The notes beneath the pieces were generated by a model, which was not told the origin of the DNA, did no database searches, and was given only the letters and a program-made list of their open reading frames with translations. The translations under genes were made by a program, and so were the position numbers. This document shows positions 9,570 to 22,887 of a stretch of DNA of 64,000 nt, piece after piece (positions within the stretch are counted from its first letter, which is position 1; each line of letters opens with the position of its first letter). This DNA comes from Acephala macrosclerotiorum (taxonomy: Eukaryota; Ascomycota; Leotiomycetes; Helotiales; Mollisiaceae): the NCBI GenBank assembly GCA_014904845.1, contig MU119296.1, positions 62,001 to 126,000 on the forward strand, in the 5' to 3' direction.

Positions 9570-10898
9570 GATTGCGGTCGATTAGAATAGTGTAGCAATT
9601 TCCAATTTTTCGTTTCTAGTGTTTATTAGGATTAGGGAATTTGAGTACCGTGAACGGAAACACACATGGTTTAGCGGGTCTCGTATAAGTAGAATCGTGT
9701 TGTTTAGACAACTGCGTTCTCGATATGCTTTGATATCGAGAAGGGAAGCGAAGGCAATTGAGAGAGGCGCGTATGTCAACCGACATCAATGTAGATGTTC
9801 TCGTGGGTCTTTGGGAGATAATGAGGTAGAGGACGGAAAATGGTCCGTCAAGTGGTTCGAAGTCCTCTGATATGCTAATCAGGTGGAAATAAATATGGCT
9901 GGGAGAGCGAGCAGGGTAGATGCTGTCAGGCCACGATGAATTAAGCAAGTGATCGAATATTTGACTTTGGACTGTAGCGGAGGTTGTGATGTTCTGTGAA
10001 GAAGAATTGGTCTGAGATTCCTGAAGAAGGCACGAGGGGAAAGCGTAGGCTTATTATGTACACAGGTTCCAAGATCCTGGGCAGTGCAGTGTCTGGCCTT
10101 GGACGCCGTACGTTGACGATTCCGACGTCTCCACTCGTACGCTAGAGCAGCTATTGTGGACTTTGGCGTCCAACCGAATTGATCCCGGTCATCCCGCCGA
10201 TAGCATGGTTTTGTCAAACTTTCCATTGGAACTCTCGCTGCATGAGATGCACAAAGGGTCAGGTGGCCCTGAGCGACCCAATCCCTATGATCATCGCATA
10301 CGGTAGATTGCATAATGTAGTCCAGAATAACATCCTTTCTTGGCAAAGATAGAAGCTGTTCGGATTGCAGTTGCATTTGCATCGTGAGGCGTGGGGTAAT
10401 GGGTCGGATGGACTTGCTAAGGATAGTTAGCCGCAAATGGACCCCTTCAAATAGCGAGTCTCGACACCGCCGACTACCGACCCGATGTCTCTGGTGTATC
10501 TGTGCTTGCAAACGCGGAATAGTTGATAGGAAAACAAAAGATAAGGATGTTGGGACACTCCACCGTTGCTTCCTCAATAATGATAAGTAGAAAAACATGG
10601 AAGCATGAAGCAAAGCTGACTGCAGGTGCTCGTTTCTTTGCAGACGTACGACGCCTTCACCAACTGCTGACCGCTACATCAAAGGAAAGAAGAAACCAAC
10701 ATCTGGCTGAGCACTTGTCCTGGGGATGCATGCACAATGCTCAATTGACTGTATTCGTCTGTAGGGTATCAGCGCTTCTTCCCCAGTCTCCAATCCACGG
10801 TTTTGTTTGATGCTCGAAAGAAAAACCAAACGTCTGCGGTACCGGACTTAATTATGTACGCCAAACCATCATATGCCTCGAATTCATTGTGGAGCCCA
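9570..10898. other. Intergenic between GNAT and IDI1
   Basis: Contains a minus-strand open frame whose first ATG is at 10596-10598 and which ends at 9879 (about 239 codons). Its composition (Arg, Ser, Leu, His rich, no domains) and lack of recognisable motifs do not support a gene. Otherwise no feature was seen. Confidence 0.4.
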
Positions 10899-11987
<1,089 letters not shown>

Positions 11988-14026
11988 ATGGGAAAATCCA
12001 AAACCAGAGTTCGGGCAAAGAATCGAGCAGATCCTGTCTCGAAGCCAACAAAACCACCTGCGGATCCCGAGCTCGCTGCCATTCGCGAGCAGCGCATTCT
12101 GCCAGTTCTTCAGGACCTACAATGCTCAGACCTAAAGAAACGGTCGGCGGCAGCGCGTGCAATCGTGAACCTCATTGAGGATACCAAGTCCAGGAAGTTG
12201 CTGTTACGCGAACAGATTGTCAGGATATTGTTTGAGCAAACTCTTACGGATTCGAACTTGGAAACTAGGACTGATGGGTGGGGAATACTTCAAAACTTGG
12301 CGCTGGAGGAGGAGGCGGACTTCTGTATACATTTGTACAGGCAAGATGTCCTAACTGCGGTTGCAGGCGTCATAAATACGGTATACTATGACCTCTGCCA
12401 CGTTCTGCCAGATTAAATGCTGACCTATGCTAGATCATACAGACTATAGCTTCCAAAGATGCGCCGCTCTCAAAGCAACCCAAGTCACAACAGAAACTGG
12501 TCTGGAACATGGCAACCTCAATTGTCAGCCTAGTTTCGTCCCTTTGCGAGACACAAGAAGAGGTTGTGGAAGCTGTTTCGAGAATGCCGACGCTTCTGGA
12601 CTTCCTCTTCGGTCTCCTCACGTTGGAGTCTACACCCGACGAACTTCGACACGAGGTACTATCCTGTATGATGGCATTAACAGAGGACAACAAGCCCGTT
12701 TCACAGCAGATTGTAGACAGCTCTGACGAATTCAAGACTCTCCTCAGCATCAAGGACTCGGATCAATTTGAATCGGTGACGGCGTGCGGTATCTTGCATA
12801 ATATATTTGCAGTAATGCAGTGGTTTGACCACAACACACCCTTGGAAGGAATTTCGGATGCTATGTTGATTCCTATTTTGACAAAAAACATGGAACAAGC
12901 TTCTAATAACGGTACAAAGGGCCATTCTCAGCATTCAAGTCCCGACCAAGTTCTTCAACTGGCCCTGGAAATCACTGCATCGATTGCTACAGGCCTACAA
13001 GAAGCTTTGGAACATGGAAGCCGAAATGAGAAAGAATTCGAAGGCTTTGGAGACGATCTAGCGAACGATGGCATCGAAGAGATGGACGCTGATATTGAGG
13101 ATCCTGAAGAAGACGAAGAAGCCGGAGAAGGCGAAGATCACGAGATGACACAGGACGAGATTGACGCAGACATGGCGCTTGTGACGGGAGAGGGCCTCAG
13201 TGAAGACGAAAGCTCAGGTGAAGAACTAACCTTGGATAACCTTATACGAATCGCCACACCTAAAATTATTGTTCTTGCCCGACAAACTATATCGAGTGAC
13301 AATACAGTCAAGAGCTATGCACTTGCCGCGCTGAACAACATTGCCTGGACGGTATCTGCTATAGACTTTTCGACTGGTCATCTGGAGAAGCTCCGTAGAT
13401 CGTGGGTTTCATCTGCTCAAAGTATCTGGAACGATATCGTCAGTTCTGTTCTTGCATCTAACACTGCAGACGTCGAGTTAGCTTCGTCCATTACTAGTCT
13501 TGCTTGGGCTGTATCTCGAAGTGTTAAGGGAACCATTCAAATCGAAAAGGAAGAGCACAGAAAGTTTATGGCACTGTACCAAGCATCGAAAGGCTTGAGC
13601 CTTGGAGGGACTTCAAATGATGCCAAGACAGAAGAGGATGTCGACGCGTTCCAGGGCCTTGGTGTCAAATGCATTGGCGTCCTTGGGAGTCTTTCTCTTG
13701 ATCCCTCGCCGATCGAGCTTAACCGAGAGATTGGAGTGTTCTTGATTACAGTCCTCTCTGGTCTTCCAGATCTTCCACCAGCCGATGCCGTGGAGGCTCT
13801 CAACCAGATCTTTGATATTTACGCGGACAAGAGCTACTCGTTCGACGAGCCAGTATTCTGGGGTGATAATTTCTACAAGCATTTGGAGGAAATACAGCCC
13901 AAGGCTAAAAAGATGTCGAAAGCCATCGACAAGAGAAAGTTTGGAGAACTGCGAGCGAGAGCCGACGAAGCAGTCTTGAATCTCGGAAGATTCTTGGTCT
14001 ACAAGCGAAAAGAAAGGGCGAAGTAG
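11988..14026 (+). CDS. SYO1: Symportin-like ARM/HEAT-repeat ribosomal protein import chaperone (Syo1/HEATR3 family)
   Basis: Syo1 binds nascent ribosomal proteins L5 and L11 and co-imports them into the nucleus with an importin, feeding 5S RNP assembly. Exons: 11988-12380 and 12443-14026; 658 aa. The start MGKSKTRVRAKNRADP is the basic N-terminus typical of the family. It is followed by armadillo-type helices (QRILPVLQDLQCSDLKKRSA, RAIVNLIED, ILFEQTLTDSNLETR, GWGILQNLALEEE). An acidic insert at about residues 345-410 (Glu/Asp stretches such as EDPEEDEEAGEGEDHEMTQD) is another hallmark; helical repeats resume after it. The C-terminus is basic (VYKRKERAK). Assignment rests on architecture and the N-terminal signature; another ARM protein is a less likely alternative. 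Confidence 0.85.
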
Positions 14027-16051
14027 GAAGTTGATTGAACGATGAGATGTTTATGAAAAATTGTGCTGGGTATAATGACGGAGGGAATCTGTCGCGGTAG
14101 CGGCACGGTGAGGCTCCTTCATGCAACATCCTGGATCATGATACGATGTGACTCACCAACAACGATGTCCGGTGAAATTCCAACATCTGACTTGAAGCAA
14201 GTTGGTACTCTGGAGTCGCTAGGCTTAACTTACTGGCCCTTAAGAGGTCGTATTAATGTCTTAGATACCATCTAACATCCAAAAGTTCGCCATCAGGTGG
14301 CCGTGTAATCCTGGGTCTCATTGCGGAAAGAGCAGGCGGAGACATTTGCCTTTTTTTTTGGGTTGGCCGAATCTCCTTTCGCTGCGCCTTCGGCAGCCTT
14401 GCCCTTTCTCTTTTCGATCACCTCCTTCAAATTCTTTTATATCTTGATATGCATTGATACTTTTTTGTTCCTCTCACAATGCCACGTTTATCACGGTTAT
14501 ATTGTGACATGAGCAGACATGCAATTTCGCAATTGAAACACTTGTACTCACCATGCCTCTTAGTTGAATCCAAGTTAGTCGCTTGTCTGGCTCTTGATTC
14601 AGCCCTTAGCACAGAGAATCTTTTAAGCTGCCGTTTGATCCATCCTTATTGTAGTGATTCAAGAATTTATTATGCGATACTAGAAGTACCTAGCGCTACT
14701 TCCATACTGAAGATGAAGTTATCAATGTTTGTTCTGATCCTAGAATTCAATTTGAAAATTTAATGTACTGCTCTTTGTGGATCGTCGATGTCATTCCACA
14801 TAGAAGCATTTGCGAATTCAACAGGATTGCAGGTCAATAATTTGAGTTACATTTACTTGCTTTCACTGCATTACCTCACCAGAGCCATGTCTTTTGGTCT
14901 GGGTGTACAGTGCATCACAGGATCAGTAATATCTGCAGGTGCTTGCCGAACAACCAAAGGCCCCCACACTGCTGTAGCCCACTTTGACAGCGTCTGTACA
15001 AGAGCGGAGAAGGGGTATAATCGACAGGAGCAAAGTACGATGCCTCACAGATACGACGCTTGCGACAGCTTTTCTTTCTTGAAAATTGTCTCTCGTGAAT
15101 CCCAAATGGGTGGTCACAGATCGGGTGATACTGCGAAGAGAACCGACATGCATGAGCGGCCCGTTCATGTCGCGGTTTCTAAGCAATCGGCAGACGCCGA
15201 AGAGTATGATGGCTCACCTCCCACAACCAAATTTGGGACAATGGAACGCATGAACAACAAAATGATATCACTAGGTTCCAAGGCTTTTTTGTGTTTGTTA
15301 CGAGGCTGTGTCGCCATCTTCAAGATAAGTCACATCCAACGTATTTTCCTTCTGCGGAAGTTGCTCTCGTTTCCCCGGTTGGGCAGCGACTGCATTAATT
15401 GATCCGATAGGTGTCAGGGACCCGATCTACTTCGTAATTGCACAGGAGCAACTGGTTTCGACTTCTATCGTAGCCTCGTGGGATGGGGGCCGAAATTTCA
15501 CCCACACCTCTTCCGAACCACCACGGCCTGTCTTCACCGAAACGGCACAGCCACATTGAAACCCTACTGGCCTAAGCCACTCTAGCTTCGCTAATAATAC
15601 ATCTAATCCTTGTTGAGGACCGTTTCTAGATGTCAACTGCAACAACATCGCATGCATTCCATGATCAAACTTATTCCGACTTCAAAGCATTAAACATCTC
15701 ACCATTAGGCTGACATGTGAGGGTTTTGTATAACCTTATCCAAATGACTATCTTCTGGGTCTCAAGTCTATGGCCCGATCGTCCTCTCGATCGCGTGCCC
15801 TGTCGAGCTGGAGAGGGGCGGCTCTGAGGCAGCCGTTTGCTTTCACCGACGCAGGCGGTGAAAATGCTGTGCACTTGATCTTGTGAGAGGGCGGGCAATG
15901 TCCTTCATATGGGAAATAGGTTCAAGTGAGTTGCAGGGCATCAGTGGTTATAAGGTCCAGATGCTTGCCCCTCTTTACTTTTCACTTTCGTCAGATTCCA
16001 TTGATTGGGCAGGATGTATTCTTGATTGAGTTAGCTGAACATTGAATTACC
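14027..16051. other. Two-kb intergenic region
   Basis: No recognisable gene. A plus-strand ATG-initiated frame at 14788-15402 (204 codons) and a minus-strand ATG frame at 15427-15657 (76 codons) exist, but neither has domain-like composition or splice context. T-rich tracts occur at 14349-14360. Confidence 0.4.
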
Positions 16052-16950
16052 ATGGAGCTACGCAGCAGCAGACGCAATAGCATGATCACAAACACCCCGA
16101 GGATCGAAGAACCTGAGGAGGAGGACTTACAAGAAGACGGTTCGTCCATTAGCACCACTCGAGGCCAAGTCGGAAGTCCTATAAGTTCAAGGACAAGGAG
16201 GTACGTTTACTTATGCTCTATATACTCTTTTAGCATAAAGTCTAATTGACGTCCGGCCCTAGTTTATCTGGAAGTGATAGTCAACAAGCACCTCTCACGT
16301 CAATCCCAGAAGATTTTCCTGCTCCTGAACCCGGTCAGCACGCCCGTTATTATCGATTAGATCTGCACGAAGACTTTATACTGTACTCACATTCCGATAC
16401 TGATGATGAGACAGAAGAGCAAGGATCCAACGCGTATCTTTCTCCACAGCGTTCACAACGCCTACGACCTTATCGACATCTCGCACCTCGCGCAGAAGTA
16501 CCTCAGACCCAACCACCTCAAGCAGCAAGCTCAAGCTCTAGTATGCAGGCAATAGGAGGCGCTCAACAAGAGATGTCACCTCAACGACAATTGCCCTCCA
16601 TGATGCCGTACTTCGAAAGAGAGGCTGGTCCTTGGTCACCGAATTCACCGACTGACCCCGAAAGTCGTAAGCGTGCACTTTCCGCAGGTATCCCAGACCT
16701 AGATCGATATCACAAAGATCGACCCTGGGGCGACAAGATGCAAGACCACATCAAGAAAATAGAGCAAGGACACGGAGGGCAAGAAAGCTCCGACGAAGAG
16801 AAGAAGAGACTAAGAAAGAAAAGGCGAATGGGAGGTAAGAGACGTGTTTCGACACGATCCATGACAGATAAAAAGCACGACAGACCCGGGAAAGACGATG
16901 ATCGACGAGGCGGTGGTCAGGGCGGCGAACAAACTTTCATGGCTTCATGA
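16052..16950 (+). CDS. Hypothetical disordered protein with basic C-terminus
   Basis: Not recognised as a known family. Exons: 16052-16200 and 16263-16950, joined in frame across a 62-nt intron with gtacgt donor; 278 aa. The N-terminus is acidic (EEPEEEDLQEDG). The middle is Ser/Gln/Pro rich (QTQPPQAASSSSSMQ). The C-terminal third is strongly basic with bipartite nuclear-localisation-like clusters (KKRLRKKRRMGGKRR), then a Lys/Asp/Gly tail. There is no globular segment or membrane helix. Probably a nuclear, intrinsically disordered fungal-specific protein. Convergent with DBP10. The splice-consistent frame and biased composition support a real gene, but function is unknown. Confidence 0.65.
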
Positions 16951-17320
16951 CATGCAGAGTACTTCAGATGAGCCTTGTCAGCGAGGCGGTAGAGTGATGG
17001 GCAGTCCTGTATTAGACACATTTGGATGGATGATTGCTTGCATTGGGAGGATTCGGGCGTTGGCTTTTGGGTCGGGCAACACTCGCTTAAAACTTTCAGG
17101 GGCGTTCGGGTGGCATAGGGTCGAGGATCACAGGACTCTCCTTTGGGTGGACTTCTTCTTTGTTCTTTTTGGTTGCCTGGAGTTCCTTTCTCCTTCTTCT
17201 TTATTTCTGACACATGTTGGCACTGATCGCAATAGAAGGCCGGGGCATTATTCCCTTAACATTGTCCACGACCAGTACCGACAATCAAAATTTGGGTATC
17301 TGCAAAACTTTTTTCTTCCA
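16951..17320. other. Convergent 3' region between the hypothetical gene and DBP10
   Basis: 370 bp between two stop codons facing each other. A plus-strand open frame runs through it and on across the DBP10 3' end; it is judged to be antisense noise. No other feature was seen. Confidence 0.45.
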
Positions 17321-20144
17321 TCACCTCTTTCCCTTCTTAGCCGGCCTGGCGTTCTTCGCCTTTCTCCTCTCCTGCAGCTTCCTATCCTTTCGAATGTCTT
17401 CCGTACTCTTGACCTCCTTCTTACCCGAGCCCTCGGCAAACTTCCCAATCCGCTTCTCCTTCGCCTCCTCTACACGCTTCTTCCTCACATGATAATCATC
17501 CCGATACTTATCTGCCTCCCTCGGCGCCTTCTCCATCTTATGCTTATACCTCGTACCAAAGCCTCTTCCGACACCAGCATTAGCACCAGCGCCAGGTTTC
17601 TCCGCCTCACCAGTTCTCGGCAAACGATCAACCTTGTGCGCTTTTCGCCATCTATCAAATCGTCCACTCTGGAAGCTGGCAGCGATCTTTTGCCCACTCT
17701 CACCGCGAATCATCTTCTTTCCTTTCGAACCATCTTCGTCGTTGGCTCGCGCTACATATTTGCTGTTCTTTTTGTCCCAACGCATACCCTTTGCTCTAGC
17801 TGGCTCAGCGAACGACTTTGCGCCCTCGTCGTTGGTGAGATCCATTGTCAACCCTCGTGCTGCTTCGACGAAGTTTGAGTTCTGGGAGGCGGTGTTGTAG
17901 GATCCGGAGTGGACACCGTACCCACGCTCTTCGGCTGTGTTGATTGTTTTTGGAGTATAGGACATAAAGTTTTCGGAGTCTTTCCAAGAAAGAGTTCGTC
18001 CTTTGCCTTTCTGAGCGGATTTGGAGAATGTAGTCTCTAAGTCTCCTTCAGAGGCTTCAGATATGTCATCTCCGCCGCCAGTGATGGTCACTTCCATTTC
18101 ATCATCATCTTGGTCTTCTTCAGCAACTGCTTCTAGATCGGAAGGGTTGCCGAGAGGGTCTTGAAGAAGCTCTGCTGCTGCTGCTGCGGCGGCTTTCTCG
18201 TCTTCCTCTTTCTGTCTTCTAGGTACGATTTTCTCTCTTCGATGTCGCATCATCTCTGCAGCCTCACCGTGTCCTGCTTTGCCTCTTGTCCCGATCTCAA
18301 AGACTGTCTCCTGAGGTCTGAAACCGCTGATCCGTGCAAGCATATCAAGTCGCGCTTGTTCGGTACCATTGGTATCGTCGCTGAATAGTGGATGTAACTC
18401 CATCCAACCCTTGGACGCCACCACTTCTTTCGCTCTCTTTGCACTTTCACTTGAAGCAGAATTTCGCGTCTTTATATAGAGTCTCTCTCCCTTGCCAGCA
18501 ACTGTCTTAAGAGCTTGAAGGTCATCACTGTCGCCAACAAGTTTATTGATCCACTCGGTGGCGCTTTCGAGCTTATCTCTCTGAAGAGCGCCAATGAACA
18601 CATCTTCTGAATAATTTGGCGAATCTCCGCTAGCACGACCAAGTACCAATCTCTTACCGAGGAAGAGTTGAAGATCGAGTAGATATGGAGCATCGGTATC
18701 TCGGACAAGACTGTAGCTCCAACCTCGTTGTCCGGCTCTTGCTGTACGACCAACACGATGGACGAAGACCTTTGGCTGAGGAGGGAAGTCGTAATTGATG
18801 ACGTTCGCCAACACGGGGATATCAATACCTCTAGCAGCAACATCAGTGACCACCAAGATATTGGTCATCCCGGTACGGAAGTCTTCGACCTGTATATTTC
18901 TTGCGACCTGATCTAGTGAACCATATGCATGAGATACAGCGAAGCCGGACAGACGTAGAAGGGATGCTAGGTAATCAACGTGATGCTTGGTAGCTGCGAA
19001 AATGATAGTAGAATGTTCCGTAGGCTTTTGTTTTGGGCGTGGACCATCGGCCCCTCGTTTTCGCTTCTTGCTATTCGCTTCTGCATCCTTGGCAGCTTCT
19101 GGTGGACCTGTGGGCATCTTGACCAGGTCATTCAAGATGTGAAGTAAGGCACCCTCCTTCTCAGCTCCTTTGACGCTAAAGAACGCACTCTCGAGGTCAG
19201 GAGATACTTTGCTTTCGGCGTCAAGACGGACCAAACTAGGCTCTTGCAAACCAGCTCGTGCAAACTCCACCAACGACTTTGGCAGCGTAGCTGAAAATAG
19301 TAATGTTTGTCTGGAAGTCGGCAAAGCATGCAAAATTTCGGTAAGCTGGGCAGCGAAACCCATTTCGAAAAGACGATCGGCCTCATCGAACACCACATAC
19401 TTCATCGACGAAAGATCCAAGGACATCTCTACCTTCAAATGTAAGAATCGGCCAGGTGTGGCAATAACAATATCCGGGTTGGCCGCCATGAATCCGAATT
19501 GGTCTTCGAGACTGTCTCCACCAACTAGCAACACAGCTTTAAGATCCGTACCTCTGCTAAACTCCTTGACAACCTTCAATGTTTGCAATGCAAGTTCTCG
19601 GGATGGCGACATGATCAAGGCCCTAGCTCCAACTCTTGCACTATGTTGCTTCAATTTTTCGATCATTGGAATAACGAACGCCGCAGTCTTTCCAGAACCC
19701 GTCCTAGCCATTCCCACAACATCTTGGCTGTCAAGCACTAATGGTATAGTCTTTCGTTGAATTGGCGTAGGGACATTGAATCCTTTTCTCGTAATAGCCT
19801 TAAGTAGATTCGCATTCAATCCTGTTGCAAGTCAGTCAAATGTCCAAACCCCATATAGAGATTCAATTACCCATTGCCTGAAAGCCTCCCCCCTTCTTCA
19901 CCGACTTCCCCTTCACATTCGAAGATTTTCTATTCGAAGCCGCCTGTTGAGCAGCAATGAACGCCTCGTCTCCATCTCCATCACTTTCCAGGTCTAATAT
20001 CCCACCAGCATCGAGCGTCCCTAGGTCCTTGCTACTCGAAAGTGCGAAATCTTCATCTCCGCTGCTGATATCATCGTTGAATAATGACTTGGTAAGATCG
20101 AAGTCATTCTCGGACGCCGCGGGAGATGCTGCGCGGTGAGGCAT
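17321..20144 (-). CDS. DBP10: DEAD-box ATP-dependent RNA helicase Dbp10 (DDX54 family)
   Basis: Nucleolar helicase required for 60S ribosomal subunit assembly. Exons: 20144-19871 and 19821-17321; 924 aa. The acidic N-terminus (about residues 1-80) precedes a Q-motif/helicase entry [15 protein letters not shown] and [12 protein letters not shown]. ATPase motifs: I ARTGSGKT, Ia [31 protein letters not shown]. Helicase C domain: [10 protein letters not shown] and HRVGRTAR. An insert with the basic cluster [13 protein letters not shown] sits between the RecA lobes, as is usual for Dbp10. The C-terminal third holds the family-specific DBP10CT region ([20 protein letters not shown]) and a Lys/Arg-rich tail. 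The intron restores the frame FQAMG to LNANLL. A CACGTG box lies about 270 nt upstream. Confidence 0.96.
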
Positions 20145-20548
20145 ATTGGCATGGTTGAAATGTTCAGCGACTTGAAAATGTTCGAGATATTCTTATCGAT
20201 TATTTTTCTGCTTTTCTGCCGGGTTCACCGCTCCGAAATAGCTCACTAGGCCACTTAAAGTTAGCTCTATTGCGTATCGACGACATGCTGAATTAATTTG
20301 AAGTCCTTCCCAGCCACATTATGAGACACTATGGGACTGAGTGTGGATATTTGTACAAGAGTGTAGGCTCTGGAGCAAAAGGTAAAACCAGAAGTGAGGA
20401 AATGTGTGTATCACGTGATGCTCAACGAAGGTCGAGGAGTTAAGTCTTCTGCTCTTGTAATGTACAGCATCACTTGGGAGATTTTATGTCCAACTTGGCG
20501 GCATCTTTTCAACCGAGATTGTTTTTTGCAAAGATGACAACCGTCCTT
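20145..20548. other. Intergenic, DBP10 promoter side
   Basis: About 400 bp between the MFS transporter stop and the DBP10 start, both on the minus strand. It contains the TCACGTGA palindrome at 20411-20418, annotated separately. No ORF. Confidence 0.5.
20411..20418. promoter_or_regulatory. TCACGTGA palindrome upstream of DBP10
   Basis: Perfect CACGTG-core palindrome 267 nt before the DBP10 ATG (which lies on the minus strand). It matches the box before RFA2, including the following GATG, and is a candidate bHLH factor site. Confidence 0.5.
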
Positions 20549-22190
20549 TCACACAACTCCCCCTTCGTTAACGCTTCTCTCCTTATCCTTGAGCATAATC
20601 CTTCCTCCAGTCCAGAAGAATGTCATGAAGGCCGCAACTCCACTCAAAAGCCCCATTGTCCATGTCATTGTTCCCCAACCTGCATTCTGAATTACAAATC
20701 CCGCCCACAGAGGGCCGACCAATGTGCCAATGGCATAAGCCAAGTTGAATAATCCAAATCCCTGAGCAGCAGCTCCTCGTTTCCCAAGACTTCCAGGTCT
20801 CTTCTTCTCCTCGAGTGCCACAGCATGATCGATATCTGCCATGAGCGGCGCCATTACGAACGTCATGCACAATCCGATGAGCGCAAGTAGAGCGCAAAGG
20901 AGTACCTTCTGCTCAATAGTATTGTGGGTCACAAATCGCAGAAGAACCCAAAATGGGACAGACCCAAGCAAGCCGATTGTTGTGATGGATCTGCTGCCAT
21001 ATTTGTCGCTGACTATACCCACAATCGGGGACACAAGTGCAGGAACGACAAGGCAGATGAAGATGAGACCTGCTCCGGTAGAGTTCCAACCAAAGATGTT
21101 CTTGACATAAAGTGGAAGGGAGGAATCAAATGACGCGAGTGAGGTTGCCTGAACAAAGCAACCGAACAAAGCGACAAGGATGCGTGGTATTCGCAGCAGA
21201 GTGATGAAAGGTGGTAATCGTTGAAGCCATGCTGGAAGGGGCTCGGTTACCAATTTCTCCGGATCCACTGTGTCTTCTACCTGTGGTGCTTGTTCAATAG
21301 CATCGGGATCATGGCTCTGGTTTGCTCCTTCCTTTGGCTCCACTGTCGATATCGATGTAGACGTATCCTCTGATGCTGGCAACCATTGCTGAGCGACACT
21401 CCTCTCGACCATCATCAGACGGAGGATAATGTCGAGTCCAATGATGCCAAATCCAATAGCAAAAACAGCGTAGTATCCAGCTTTTGCATAGACAACTCCA
21501 CCGAGAAGTGGACCTGCAAGAGACCCTATGCTAGTGGCCGCAGCGATATAGCCTGGATACATGTGAGTAAGATTGCAGGTCAGATGTCGATCGAGGTGAG
21601 AGACAAGGCAGAATGAGGGATACCACTAAACATACCCATAGCTTGACCAATCTTCTCCTTGTCCATCGTGTCAGACAAGAGAGCTAGTCCGACAGTCCAG
21701 ACGACACTTGCTGAAAGTCCTTGTAAGAATCTTCCTGCTACCAAAAGGCCAAGAGAGGAACCTGCGCATAGCATCGCTGTAGCACCCCCGAGAGCCAGCA
21801 GCCCGAGGATGAGAGGCACCCTGCGGGATGACGATCTATCTGCGAACCAGCCAAATATAGGCGATCCTACTGCCAATGCAGCGCCATAAACAGCGAGAAA
21901 TATGGAAGTCCATTTTTGCAAATCTTGCTCTTTGACACCGGCTCTTACTGTCAGTGCGAACGGAAGCACTGGGACTACCAATGAATAGAGGAAGATATCC
22001 TGGTATGTGTGAGCATAGTTGCAGAATTTGGAATGATTATAGAAATCTAGAGACGTACAGTGAAAATAGCAATAGCAATAGTAGCAACGATAAAGGAATT
22101 GGAAGACCGAAATTTTAAAAGGGCCGGAGCATCAGCATCACCGACGCGTGTGCCGTATATAAAAGTATAGATATCATTCTTTGAAAACAT
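20549..22190 (-). CDS. Major facilitator superfamily transporter (DHA1-like)
   Basis: Twelve-helix membrane transporter, substrate unknown. Exons: 22190-22059, 21999-21636, 21552-20549; 499 aa. Exon 1 carries most of helix 1 (SFIVATIAIAIFT), continuing as DIFLYSLVVPVLPFAL in exon 2. The MFS motif A is present between helices 2 and 3 (GWFADRSSSRRVPLILG). RFLQGLSASVVWTVGLALLS forms helices 4-5 and GSLAGPLLGGVVY corresponds to the antiporter-type motif C. A central hydrophilic loop of about 60 residues (Glu/Asp/Pro/Ser rich) splits the two six-helix bundles. The C-terminal half has GIVSDKYGSRSITTIGLL, a second motif-A copy. The layout resembles fungal transporters related to vesicular amine and multidrug carriers. 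Divergent from DBP4 with 700 bp between. Confidence 0.9.
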
Positions 22191-22887
22191 AATGTACTAC
22201 TCAAGTGGTTTTACAACAGTCGGAGAAGCACTAGTGAGGTTTGTTGGGGCGGTTAGGAAGGATATTTGTAGTCGCATACCTAGCTCTCCGCTTTTGTAAT
22301 AATGCTCTGGAGTGATGCCAAGCCAAGCTTTATCTAAGCTCAATCCGTAAGCATTCGGGGTGAGTCAAGCCTTCAAACATGAGCGACCAGCCAATGATGG
22401 CAAGGTAGCTTTTGAGACGCTCGGCCGTTGTTGATAAAAGTGTTGACAGCATCTAAGAATGTGGCTGACAAAGCGAATGGCTCAACCAAGCTCCTGTCGG
22501 GGACCTCTTACCTTCACGAAGTAACTGGGTCCAAGGCTTATAAGTCGTGATACCTTCAAGTTATAGCGATGTCGGTCCTCGGATTTTGCGAGTTTCCCGA
22601 CCAAGTCGAAATGACCATTTCGTCTGAAACCCGACAACTGGCTCGTGCTGCAAAGGAACTCAGACTCTTGACGCATTGTAAATGACCAGAATACGTTTGT
22701 GCATCGAGAGGTGACGCATGCGCAAAATTCGATGGAACGAAAATGTACTTTAGGCTCGGTGTGGCTGGTTGTGCTAGTGTGGCTTGATACGGTAGCGGGC
22801 ACAAGCGGCCGCTAGTTTACCCAGTCCTCAAAAATTCTATGATTTTCATACTGGACAATCTGAGAAATAAATCTCTACGAATGATGC
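22191..22887. promoter_or_regulatory. Divergent promoter region MFS/DBP4
   Basis: 697 bp between two divergent start codons. Several minus-strand frames here lack coding character. No strong TATA or CACGTG element was identified. Confidence 0.4.

Noticed and set aside
9879..10598. Minus-strand frame of about 239 codons
   Set aside because: Arg/Ser/Leu/His-rich composition, no domain, no signal or splice context. More likely a chance open frame than a gene.
14788..15402. Plus-strand ATG frame of 204 codons
   Set aside because: No recognisable motif; composition typical of non-coding DNA; isolated in a 2-kb intergenic region.
16898..17878. Plus-strand 326-codon frame
   Set aside because: Overlaps the end of the 16052 gene in another frame and runs antisense through DBP10; the latter is certain.
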